Shown one piece after another: positions 9,701-18,237 of a stretch of 64,000 bases of DNA (position 1 is its first letter; each line of letters opens with the position of its first letter). The notes beneath the pieces were generated by a model. It was given only the letters and a program-made list of their open reading frames with translations. It made no database searches and was not told the origin of the DNA. This DNA is from Rebecca billardiae RCC1528 (taxonomy: Eukaryota; Haptophyta): positions 310,001-374,000 of the forward strand of contig OZ251241.1 in assembly GCA_965240325.2 (NCBI GenBank). The letters are read 5' to 3'. Made by a program: the position numbers and the translations under genes.

Positions 9701-10369
9701 TCAGTTGATACTGACCTGCTCAGTGGGTACTGGGAAAGCGGGCGCGGTCGGGTTCTGCGGCACCTTGCGGATGAGCGACACATCATAGCCCTGCGACTTG
9801 ACACCATCCACAAGACGGTTGTACTCCGCGTCGGGCAGTGTTGGCGAGCGCGCCATGATCCAAAGGTAGGCTCGGTTCGGATAGCCGACGACAATGTTGG
9901 ACGCATCCTGCGCCATGTCGATGATTAGGTACGACATCCGCAACGGCGTGTACCCGATCAGCGGTAGCTTTGGCGACACGCGCAGATCGGTGAATGTTGA
10001 CTTGTTATGAATGAACCCGCGCTGGTACGACTCATTGATCGACCCATCCGCGCTGCCCTCGTTGAACACGTACTTGACGCTGAACCTTTGGTACTTCGGC
10101 TCCCATGCGTACGTCTCCACGGCGTTGTATGCGTTCTTCTCCACGAATATTGGAATGTGCGCAATCACGTACCAGCTCCCCATGAACTTGGAGAAGTCGA
10201 TTGGGCGGTCCATCGCCGTGAGCGGCGGGACCTTGACGCCACCCATGTCTGTCCGCGTCGTTGATGGCGGGGATGTCGATTCCCGTCTGCGCCCAGCCGC
10301 CCAGCGCCGCGATTGGTCGCCGTTCGGCGCTCTCATCGAAGCTTCGCGCTGCTCTGGAACTGACGACAT
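9701..10369 (-). CDS. Lipocalin (bacterial Blc / apolipoprotein D type)
   Basis: 222 residues from ATG 10369. After a ~50-residue polar N-terminal extension comes the lipocalin core: the GxWY signature (DFSKFMGSWYVIAHIP, residues ~58-73), NAYNAVETYAW, the central RVSPKLPLIGYTPLR strand region, a VVGYPNRAYLWIMARSPTLP motif, and the AEYNRLVDGVKSQGYDVSLI C-terminal helix. The combination of YLWIMARSP and LPDAEYNRLV is diagnostic of the Blc/temperature-induced lipocalin group. These proteins bind lipids or other hydrophobic ligands and are linked to membrane stress and lipid-peroxide protection. The N-terminal extension has no clear signal peptide, so it may be cytosolic or organelle-targeted. 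The gene lies tail-to-head with the proline-rich gene at 10524 on the same strand. Confidence 0.85.
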   Translation of the reverse strand: MSSVPEQREASMRAPNGDQSRRWAAGRRRESTSPPSTTRTDMGGVKVPPLTAMDRPIDFSKFMGSWYVIAHIPIFVEKNAYNAVETYAWEPKYQRFSVKYVFNEGSADGSINESYQRGFIHNKSTFTDLRVSPKLPLIGYTPLRMSYLIIDMAQDASNIVVGYPNRAYLWIMARSPTLPDAEYNRLVDGVKSQGYDVSLIRKVPQNPTAPAFPVPTEQVSIN

Positions 10370-10523
10370 ATGACCATCTTCAGCCCTTTATTTTCGGGCC
10401 TTTGGCCTTTTGCTGATTTGTTTCTCAAAGACCGCCAGTGACAATGTCGGCGGTCGTCAGCGCCAATGCAGATTGCAGGCGGTCTCGATCATTGACGACG
10501 ATCATTGACGGTGTGAAGTCGGG

Positions 10524-11296
10524 TCAGCCACGTCGACGGCCCCGCCTGCGCCGATGCACCCAGTGGCTGGGCAACGGCCCCAGCCCCGGTATCCGCCAGG
10601 GCGGCGGGAACGGCGGCGGAGTTGGCGGCAGTGACGGCTGCGGCGGTGGCCGCGGGCTCGGGCTCGGGCTCGGCGGTGGATGTGGCGGAGGGTGCAGCGG
10701 CGGATGCGAGGGCGGCAGAAATGGCGGCGGCGGCGGCATTGACGGCGGCTGCGAGGGCGGCGGTGGGCGCGGCGAGGGCGGCAGGCTTGGCGAGGGCGGC
10801 GGTGGGTGTGGCGGCGGCGACGAGGGCGGCGGAGGCGAGGGAGGTGGCGGCGGCGCCGGCAGCGGCGGCGGTGGGGCTGGCGGCGGCGGCGGCGGCGGGA
10901 ATGGTGGCGGCGGCGACGGCGGCGGCGGCGGCGCGGGCGACGGTGGCGGCGGCGATGGAGGCGGTGGCGGCGAAGGCGACGGTGGCGGCGGCAACGGAGG
11001 CGGCGGCGGCGCTGGTGAGGGCGGTGGTGGCGACGGAGGCGGCGGCGGTGCTGGAGACGGCGGTGGCGGCGATGGTGGCGGTGGCGGCTCTGGGGACGGC
11101 GGCGGCGCGAGCGGCGGCGGTGGTGGCGACGGCGACGGCGGCGGTGCCAGCGGTGGCGGAGGTGGCGTGGGCGAGGGTGGCGGCGGGTGCTCAGGCGGCG
11201 GTGGCGAGGGCGAGGGTGGCGGCGGCGGCGGCGAGGGCGGCGGGCTCGGCGACGGCGGCGGCGGCGGCGGCGAGGGTGGCGGGCTCGGCGACGGCG

Positions 11297-11329
<33 letters not shown>

Positions 11330-12260
11330 ATGGCGGCGGTGGTCGCGGCGACGGCGGCGGCGGGCTCGGCGGCGGTGGCTCAGACGGGGGCGGCGGCTTC
11401 GACGGCGGCGGGTGGGGCGGTGGCGGGCTGGGAGGCGGGCCGGGCGGTGGCGGCGGTGTGGGCGGCGGTGGCGGCGGTGGGCTCGGAGGCGGGCTCGGCG
11501 GCGGCGGGCTCGGCGGCGGTGGCGGCGGCGGGCTCGGCGGCGGCGGCGGCTCCCGAGGCGGGAAGGGACTCGGCGGCGGCGGCGAGCCCAGCAGCACGGC
11601 CGTCTCACCGTGTCCGAGCCAGGTGCCCAGCCGGTTGGTCGTGCGCGACCTGGCATCGCCGAGCTCGCCGGTGCACGGGCTCGTGCTCCTGAGCCCGCGC
11701 GTCGGGTGGGTGCAAGCGCCCCACTGGCCGCACGCGACGAGGCTCCAGCGGTACGTGGTCCCGCACCGCAGCCCGCGCACGGTCGCCTGCGCGCAGTCGA
11801 TGTCGAGGGCGTACTCGGCGGCGATGCGGGGGGCTTCCGCCTCGGCGTACGCGAGCGTGCACCTCGCGACCAGGTCCGCCAGCCTCGGCGGCACCACCGC
11901 CCAGAAGCGCAGCGCGTGCCGGCCATACGGCATCACGTCGACGACGAGCAGCTCGCTCGTGAGCATCGCGTCGGGGCGCGGGGATGGCGGCGCGGGCGCG
12001 GGCGGCGGCGGGCTGAGCGGCGGCGGAGGCGGCGATGGCTCGAGCTGGCGAAGCGCATGCTGCACCGCGCGGGCGCCCAGCACTCCGCCGACGCACGCGA
12101 CGACCGAGAGGCAGCACACCACCGCCCACGGTATGCCAGTACATCTTCGCCGTCTCGGCGGCGGCGGCTCTGACAACTCACTCCAGCCCTCGGATACGTC
12201 GTCCTCCGTGAACGACGCGCCATCCTCGTCGTGCATGCGGGACCATCCGCCCTCTGACAT
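10524..12260 (-). CDS. Proline-rich membrane protein with fibronectin-like domain
   Basis: 578 residues from ATG 12260 (MSEGGWSRMHDEDGASFTED); the frame continues upstream, but only with a GTG. Order: acidic cytoplasmic N-terminus and RRRR, one membrane helix (IPWAVVCCLSVVACVGGVLG), a short proline run, a ~110-residue globular domain with alternating strands and paired cysteines ending RCGTTYRWSLVACGQWG (fibronectin type III-like), then ~320 residues of SPPPP/SPSPPPP repeats to nearly the C-terminus. The positive-inside rule and missing signal peptide suggest type II topology, the reverse of the protein at 2-1276, with the proline rod outside. The opposite strand is also open but encodes only poly-glycine, the mirror image of these codons. 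Likely role: wall or extracellular-matrix glycoprotein (inferred). Confidence 0.75.
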
Positions 12261-12521
12261 CCCGCCACTCCAAGGGTGGCTCAAGCCTTGCTTCGCCTTG
12301 AGTAGGGCGCTGCCATCTCCCGGCGGCGACAAGCCAACGGTAGCTGCCCGATCGAGCTCGATGCTGGGAAAGCAGCGCACTCAAATCCGATCGATGGGGA
12401 AATCACGACACGACAACCCGGCACGATGGCTGCCGCCGGCTTGGCGCGGCCGCTCAGCGCTCTCTCCAGAGGACACACAACGCCAAGTGCAATACTTCTC
12501 AGCTCACTCAGACTGTCATCT

Positions 12522-12554
12522 ACAGTTTACTAAGAATAAGAGACGCACACAGCT
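12522..12554 (+). repeat. Direct repeat copy 1 (33 bp)
   Basis: Begins ACAGTTTACTAAGAATAAG and ends in GACGCACACAGCT. A second copy with one mismatch lies at 13045-13077, 523 bp downstream in the same orientation. Similarity fades outside the 33 bp. Confidence 0.8.
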
Positions 12555-13044
12555 CAGGCAGGCGAGATCACAGTACATGCCTCACACGCTACTGATTCGG
12601 GCTACACTCCGACGCGGCACATCGGCAGTCCGACTTGAGGCACTGGTCAACCTGGGCTCAGACACTCAGACAGCATGACTCATGAGGGGGAGTTGTGCGC
12701 ATGACCAAGCTTCAGCCAGATGTTGCAGGAGTGTGATCTGCAGCTACCACCGCTCTTGCTCGACGCAGGCCTTGCCCACCACATCGCGCGGTGCACTCTG
12801 CAGCCAGAGCCAGAGGCGGTGCGGTACTGAAGTTGCGGCCACATGGCCCGCCGGGCGCGGCGGGCGCCGGCTTATGACAGTGTGGCGGCTGTCCGATGCG
12901 CCAATTCAGGTCACTGCGCCCTGGCGCAGAGGAGATCTCATTTGGCACATGCGACATGGTCTTGGAATTTGTGTACGTACTCACACTGGTGAGGGCGGGC
13001 CTCGGACTGCAACTGCAAGCCTGCAAGGTGTGCCAGTCACTGTC

Positions 13045-13077
13045 ACAGTTTACTAAGAATATGAGACGCACACAGCT
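13045..13077 (+). repeat. Direct repeat copy 2 (33 bp)
   Basis: Matches 12522-12554 except for one base (AATATG in place of AATAAG). Confidence 0.8.
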
Positions 13078-13229
13078 AGTCGGACCTAGTCACTCAGTGT
13101 CACTGATTGCAGTATCGGAATTACAGGCGCGCAGTAGCTGCTGCTCCCGGTGAGCAGTGTACACTTCCAGGCTGTTCCATCCATGTCCGGCCGTCGTGCA
13201 ACGAGTCAACGACCCTTGCCGCCGTGGCC

Positions 13230-13631
13230 GTGGCCTGTCGCCAGCCGAAATTCGACTCGAAAATAAGATCGCCAAGATGGGGCGGGACACGTGGCGCGCG
13301 CGCCTCAGCGCGCCCTCGCGGCCCCGCCGCCGAGCGCGCGCTGCTCGGCACCATGCGGCGCGAGCTGGGCATGCGCTGCCTGCGTGGCCAGGCCAAGATG
13401 CTCATCGCCCGCGCGCGCATGGCGCACGTGCGCCCGGGGGCACGCGCCCGCGGGGGCGCTGCGTACGACGACGACTTCGAGACGACGGCTGAAAACGCGT
13501 GGCACCGCGACCACCGCGGTGGCGCCGCGCGCGTCGACGCCAGACTCGCCCAGACGGTGCGTCGAGCTTCCGCTCGGCGATGGAGTGATGGGCGGCTACG
13601 AGGGGGGGGGGACGACGGCGAGGAGCGCTGA
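13230..13631 (+). CDS. Possible small spliced gene, exons not resolved
   Basis: Two adjacent stretches in different frames look protein-like: LSPAEIRLENKIAKMGRDT (nt ~13240-13292) and a helical basic stretch LLGTMRRELGMRC...QAKMLIARARMAHV followed by an acidic AAYDDDFETTAENAW (nt ~13345-13505), ending at the stop at 13629-13631. A short intron between 13290 and 13345 would be needed, but I could not find a GT-AG pair that keeps the phase. It could be a real short protein or chance. Confidence 0.25.
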   Translation: MACRQPKFDSKIRSPRWGGTRGARASARPRGPAAERALLGTMRRELGMRCLRGQAKMLIARARMAHVRPGARARGGAAYDDDFETTAENAWHRDHRGGAARVDARLAQTVRRASARRWSDGRLRGGGDDGEER

Positions 13632-14068
13632 TCCTGGTGTTTGTCTCTGCTGCTCGATCTGCTGCTACAGCTTGCTGACTCTGACGGCCTGCCGGCGTTG
13701 CATACCCATTCTATGATCTAACGACACAGGTACTCTAGGTAGGACGGCGCAGGTCTCCTCGGATTCGTCGGGCGGCAGTGCCCGATCGTCGACACGAAGT
13801 CGGCGCTGGTGGCAGAGCATAGCCTGAACCGCGATCGAATGGCTTGAGCGAGACCTTGAGCTGCTGGAGCGCGATCCACCTGCGCTGCGCGGCTACCACG
13901 TCGTTAGGAGAAAATCTGAAAATGTAGGGGCGGATTTTCCGGCGACGACGACGACTTTTCTGCGAGCAGAAAACAATTCCCGCCTTTGTTGCGTGGAGTC
14001 CGGATGATCGTCCCCGGAGCCACGCGCCCACAGAGATCCGCACCGCTCGCCTGGCCTGTTCGGCAGCG
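13632..14068. other. Upstream region of the plastid S21 gene
   Basis: No gene recognised. It should contain the promoter and 5' UTR of the bS21 gene. Confidence 0.4.
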
Positions 14069-14413
14069 ATGATGAAGCAGATCATCGTCCTCGTGGCGGC
14101 ACTCTTCGTCGCAGCGGACGCTGCGGCGCCGGCGTCGGCCTTCGGCTCGGCGACTGCCCCTCGCATGCTCGCACGCCAGGCCCCCGCCACGTCGTCCATC
14201 CGCATGGAGCACATCCACCGCGCGCAGGTGTCGGTGGGCGAGAACGAGCCGATCGAGGCGGCTGTGAAGCGCTTCCGCCGGGAGGTGTCGCGATCAGGCC
14301 ACCTGCCCACGCTCCGCGCGCGCAAGCGCTTCATCAGCAACGCGGAGAAGCGCCAGGACGTCCTCAAGAAGGAGAAGCGGCGCCTCCGCTTCACGCCGCC
14401 TCACCTGCGCTAA
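14069..14413 (+). CDS. rpsU: Plastid 30S ribosomal protein bS21, nuclear-encoded
   Basis: 114 residues from ATG 14069. Residues 1-~20 are a signal peptide (MMKQIIVLVAALFVAADA). It is followed by APASAFGSATAPRM, the ASAF-type phenylalanine motif that marks the transit peptide of secondary red plastids. The mature part, residues ~53-110, is a bS21 protein: VSVGENEPIEAAVKRFRREV, SRSGHLPTLRARKRFISN and a Lys/Arg-rich KKEKRRLRF tail, matching the ENEP-x-[DE]-x-A-x-[RK]RF[KR]R core of bacterial S21. bS21 sits on the small subunit near the mRNA exit and anti-Shine-Dalgarno region. The bipartite leader predicts import across the complex plastid membranes. Single exon, no odd features. Confidence 0.88.
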   Translation: MMKQIIVLVAALFVAADAAAPASAFGSATAPRMLARQAPATSSIRMEHIHRAQVSVGENEPIEAAVKRFRREVSRSGHLPTLRARKRFISNAEKRQDVLKKEKRRLRFTPPHLR

Positions 14414-15182
14414 GCGCGGAGAAGTGCTCCCGGAACGCACGGTGGCCCCCTGGAACGCACGGTGGCCCCTGCGGCCGCCGTGTGTCTGGCGCTCGCTAGC
14501 GGGATTTGACGCCGGTGAAACACCGCCCGCGCAGGGCATACAATCGCCATGACGCGCAGTGCAGCGCGCAGGGTCCGCCATCGCCTCAGAACAGGCCTCG
14601 CTCGAGGGCGATGGCCGCGATCACGCTCTGCGTGCAGCCGGACTTTGACATGGGCTGAGCCTTTTTACGACTGGCCGCTGCGATGGGCGGCGTGTGCGGG
14701 CGCCTGATATGGGCGGGCACCCGCTGGCCTCGCTTGCTGCCTTCTGGATCAGTGCCGGGGCCAGACACGGGCCGACGGCGCGCAAGTCCGGCTTCCGTGG
14801 TCGACACTGTACGGCTGCGGCCCGTCGGAGGCGCTGGCGTCGGACTGCCGACGACAGTATTATCGGCCGACTCTGCATGATTGCCAGCACGGTCGGACGC
14901 AGTCGACCGGCAGTGCGTCTGTCAGGTGCCAGGCTTCAACGACATTAAATCATATCAACTGATCGGCCCCGGCCGCACCGCACGCATGGCGGAGCGCTGG
15001 CCGGGTGGCCCCGGGCGGAGTGGCTGGCCGAAAAATATCAAGACGATGACGCCGCGCGTGATTTATTTCATTTTCATCTGGTCCGCGCGCGGCGTTTCGG
15101 GCTTTTTCATCTTACGGCGATCGACCCGGCGACGACGCTTCTGTCGACGAGGGCGTGGCCGGCCGCGGCAAAGCACCCACCC
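14414..15182. other. Intergenic stretch, no gene recognised
   Basis: This contains the bS21 3' UTR, with an imperfect duplicated CTGGAACGCACGGTGGCCCC-like segment at ~14430-14470, and the Mpv17 promoter. No coding signal stands out on either strand. Confidence 0.45.
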
Positions 15183-15953
15183 ATGGCTCGCGCACTCGTC
15201 GCATACGTCGCGCTGGCCGCTCTCGTGCATGTAGCGGCAGCACACGTGCTACTCGATTCGTCCAAAGCCCTACCGCTCCGACGCCATGCTTCGGCAACTA
15301 CCAGCCCACTGCGCGTGGCGCGCGCGCCGTCCGCGCATGTGATCACACTGCGTGGCGGTGCAGCGAGCTTCCCAGGGGAATCGCAGTGGAACGCGTACCT
15401 GAAGGCTCTTGAGAATCGGCCGATCCCGACCAAGATGGCCACGGCCGCCGTGCTGTCGGCACTCGGCGACGTGATCGCGCAGTCCCTCTCGGATGGTCCC
15501 TTTGTCTTGCGGCGCATGCTTGTGCTCGTGGCTGTGAACGTGCTGTACATCGCGCCCCTCCTGCACGGGTGGTACAACGCCTTCGAGTGGTTCACAGAGA
15601 AGAAGCTTCGCCTTACGCCGGGCACTTGGAAGTGCACGCTCACCATGCTCTGCTGCGACCAGCTGGTCAACTCGCCGACCACCATCGCGTGCTTCTTTGC
15701 CATCTTTGGTGTGGCAAACGCGCTGGCGGATGCAGCTGTTGGGCAGCCGCTGCCAGCTGCCGGCGCGCTCGTGTCGTCCATCGGCGAGAAGCTCCGCGTG
15801 GAGTACGTGCACTCACTCATCGCGAACTGGAAGGTGTGGGTGCTGCCTCAGCTCTTGAACTTTGGATTCGTCCCACCGCCTCTGCGCGTGGGCTTTGCCA
15901 ACATCGTGGCCGTGGTGTGGAATACCATCCTCTCTATCATCGCCAATCGCTAG
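15183..15953 (+). CDS. Mpv17/PMP22 family membrane protein
   Basis: 256 residues from ATG 15183. The N-terminus is hydrophobic (ALVAYVALAALVHVAAAHV), like a signal peptide, followed by a Ser/Arg-rich stretch that may be a plastid transit segment. The family core begins at WNAYLKALENRPIPTKMATA with ALGDVIAQ, has four membrane segments, and ends with the Mpv17/PMP22 signature NWKVWVLPQLLNFGFVPPPL then RVGFANIVAVVWNTILS. Members form channels or stabilise nucleotide pools in the inner mitochondrial, peroxisomal or plastid membranes. The leader here argues for the plastid or endomembrane system rather than the mitochondrion, but that is inference. Length is normal for the family plus a leader. 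Confidence 0.88.
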   Translation: MARALVAYVALAALVHVAAAHVLLDSSKALPLRRHASATTSPLRVARAPSAHVITLRGGAASFPGESQWNAYLKALENRPIPTKMATAAVLSALGDVIAQSLSDGPFVLRRMLVLVAVNVLYIAPLLHGWYNAFEWFTEKKLRLTPGTWKCTLTMLCCDQLVNSPTTIACFFAIFGVANALADAAVGQPLPAAGALVSSIGEKLRVEYVHSLIANWKVWVLPQLLNFGFVPPPLRVGFANIVAVVWNTILSIIANR

Positions 15954-17085
15954 CCGGCAGCCAGCCGCACAGCAGCCGCAAGAGTAAGTACGCACTACCT
16001 CCACGCGACCCAGCCGTAATCTTGAGCACGGGCGCCTGCTCAGTGATCATGACCGCGGCATCGTGCTGAACTCAGATTCGCTGCTCACGCTCCCTCGGAG
16101 TCGGAGTCGATCGTCAGTCGGAGGCGGCTTAGCGACAGCCGGACAGCGACAGCGTGCGGCCGTGCGCTCGCCGCTCCTGACGAGATCATAATCATATTGG
16201 CACGGTCCGCTCAGAAAGAATAAGCGCGCGCGCGCAGCATGCGGTAATTGCGGCCGGGCCCGGGGCCCGGCCTCTGGGGCAGTCGGACTAGCCACTAGGT
16301 GCGCCATTATACAGCATATAGTAATTATGGCGCATTATCCGCCGCGGCGGTCATTATTATCCGCCTGGGGCGGGTACTCGGAGCCAGTGATGAGCAACGG
16401 CCCGAACGCCGACGAACGTGGCACGACTCGTCCGTAATTTAGATTTTAGTCTGTAGTCACGCAGTCTATTTTAAGTGAAGTGTCAAGTGCTAGCAGCGCG
16501 TGTCTAGTCACGGTCTAATGACTAATAATATTTATTATTAGTAATTAGTTAGTCAGTGACTTGAACTAGCTTATAAAATATCGATCTACCGAGCGAATAC
16601 CGCGGGCGGCGGCGCGCGGGCCGCGCGGCGGGGTCCTGGTCACGGTGGTCCACCGCGTCCGCGACGCGGCGACGGCGACGGCGGCGTCGCACCGTGGCGG
16701 CGCACGGCACCAGTACGCCAGGGTACGGTCGACGAAGACGTCACCGACAGATGACACTGACCTACTCGCCTCACGGCGGCGCAGCAGCGCCAGCAGGCCG
16801 CGGGCGCGGGGCACTCGGACCGAGTCACGCCCGAGTCAGCCTCTGAGGGAGCCCCTGCGGACTACGCGGTACGTAGACAGACCGTCGACGGTTCATCGGA
16901 TTTCGTCGTGTAAATATTATACGCGTTATATATACGAAATCGTGCTGGCGGTTATTATTATTCACTGCCAATGGTCGGTTCCGGGCCGGTTCGGCAGGTG
17001 CCAGTGTCATCAGGTCACAGGTGGCAGCAGGCGGAGTGCCAGCAGGCAGCAGCACCGTAGCAGGTTATCGCCGGGCTGGCACAAG
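15954..17085. other. Convergent intergenic stretch, no gene recognised
   Basis: Mixed composition, AT-rich around 16300-16580 with short inverted TAATAATATTTATTATTA-type sequence near 16523. It includes a 21-bp G/C palindrome at about 16253-16273. Frames on either strand lack protein-like composition. Confidence 0.45.
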
Positions 17086-17991
17086 TCACGTCCGCTTCAT
17101 GAGTGCGGCGCTCGTACGCTCGACGACAACCTCGACTTGGTATCGCACCAGAGCTTCTGGGCTCGGCGCGACCACCCACACGCCCGCTATCTCGCCCGCA
17201 TCGGGCTCGAGCGAGGCCACTGGCACTGTCGCCCAGCCAATCGGTGTTGCTGCGCGACCGCCAATGCCTCGCCAATACAAATGCACGGATGCCGAGGTAG
17301 CGCGGCTCGAAAGGAGTTCTCCAAACACGAATGTCATGGACGAGGGGCGCAAGCCCGTCGAGAGGGACCGCCCGCTGTCGATAGAGACTCTCACGTCCAT
17401 GAGGCCGGCATCTGCCGACGGCACGCGCACGATGCGCACGAGCAGCACTGAGTACTCGGCTCCGAGCATGACCTTGCCGTCGCTGAGGATTCGGGGATCG
17501 TGTGCAGAGGCGTCCACGAGTCTGATGCCGCTAGGCATCGGATCGAGCAGCCACCTCCATGTGGCAAACGCACGCATGGTGGCCACAAGCTCCGAGGCTT
17601 CTGCAAGCGTCTCCAGGCGTGCTCCATGCCGCGCAGCAATGTAGTGTGCAAACGAATCGCCGTGCGTGGAGATGGCCGAGCGTTTAGAGAGCCATGCCGG
17701 TCGGTGTGTCAGGACCGCGTTATGCATGGTTTCACGCAGCACCTCTGTGGAAGACGCCCCCTCGAGCTGGAGAGATCGCGCGCGCGCGGCCGCTGGTCGT
17801 GCCCACGTGGGCCGGGTGCTCGTGCTCGCAGTGGGCACTGACGCGCGTGTCGCAGCGTCGTTGGGCCGGGCAGCTAGGGCACGCCAGTGCGTGAGAGCCA
17901 CGCCAAGCTGGAGCTGCTCGATTGACACTACCGCCGCCACCACCTTCTCTGCGATCATCCCCATAAGCGTGTCCGCATACTGCTCCTCCAT
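17086..17991 (-). CDS. Unrecognised protein with a C2-like C-terminal domain
   Basis: 301 residues from ATG 17991 (MEEQYADTLMGMIAEKVVAA). The N-terminal half is helical, with a Ser/Arg/Thr-rich linker (residues ~45-75). Residues ~170-295 alternate beta strands in a C2-like order: AEYSVLLVRIVRVPSADAGL, DVRVSIDSGRSLSTGLRPS, TFVFGELLSS, ASVHLYWRGIGG, IGWATVPVASLEPD, GVWVVAPS and VRYQVEVVVE. The calcium-binding aspartates of classical C2 domains are not obvious, so it may be a Ca-independent membrane- or protein-binding module. It is divergent from the dioxygenase-like gene at 18238. Its role is unknown. Confidence 0.6.
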   Translation of the reverse strand: MEEQYADTLMGMIAEKVVAAVVSIEQLQLGVALTHWRALAARPNDAATRASVPTASTSTRPTWARPAAARARSLQLEGASSTEVLRETMHNAVLTHRPAWLSKRSAISTHGDSFAHYIAARHGARLETLAEASELVATMRAFATWRWLLDPMPSGIRLVDASAHDPRILSDGKVMLGAEYSVLLVRIVRVPSADAGLMDVRVSIDSGRSLSTGLRPSSMTFVFGELLSSRATSASVHLYWRGIGGRAATPIGWATVPVASLEPDAGEIAGVWVVAPSPEALVRYQVEVVVERTSAALMKRT

Positions 17992-18237
17992 GCTGCGGGT
18001 TGCTCCGTTGCTGCCGCCGCGGGTTAGGGTGCGGCAACCAACGGTCGTAGTTCCACGACCAAATCTCCTCGTGAGAAATAGAATAGATAGCAGTAATAGC
18101 CGAATGGGTAACTGTACAGTTTATTTGTTTTAACGTGCGTAAGGTACAGTTTACTATGTTTTAACGTGCACAGTATTAGAATCTCGTCATCGTCTGACAG
18201 GCGACCAGTCTCAAGTCGACCACGCTGTCCACGCAGC
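17992..18237. promoter_or_regulatory. Divergent intergenic region with a tandem repeat
   Basis: These 246 bp between two divergent start codons contain two closely spaced copies of GTACAGTTTA(T/C)T-x-TGTTTTAACGTGC at 18114-18138 and 18144-18169. This is the most AT-rich part of the interval. It may carry shared regulatory sites. Confidence 0.4.

Larger units (their letters stand above)
12261..13229. other. Intergenic stretch with a dispersed direct repeat
   Basis: No convincing gene. It contains a 33-bp direct repeat listed separately (12522-12554 and 13045-13077). The short frames are not protein-like. Confidence 0.45.

Noticed and set aside
10007-10373. Plus-strand frames over the lipocalin gene
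   Set aside because: They lack any domain, and the minus strand carries the GxWY lipocalin signature.
10438-12678. Glycine-rich open frame of ~746 codons on the plus strand
   Set aside because: It is the complement of the SPPPP codons of the minus-strand protein. The minus frame has a membrane helix and a cysteine-paired domain, while the plus frame has only poly-Gly and disordered sequence.
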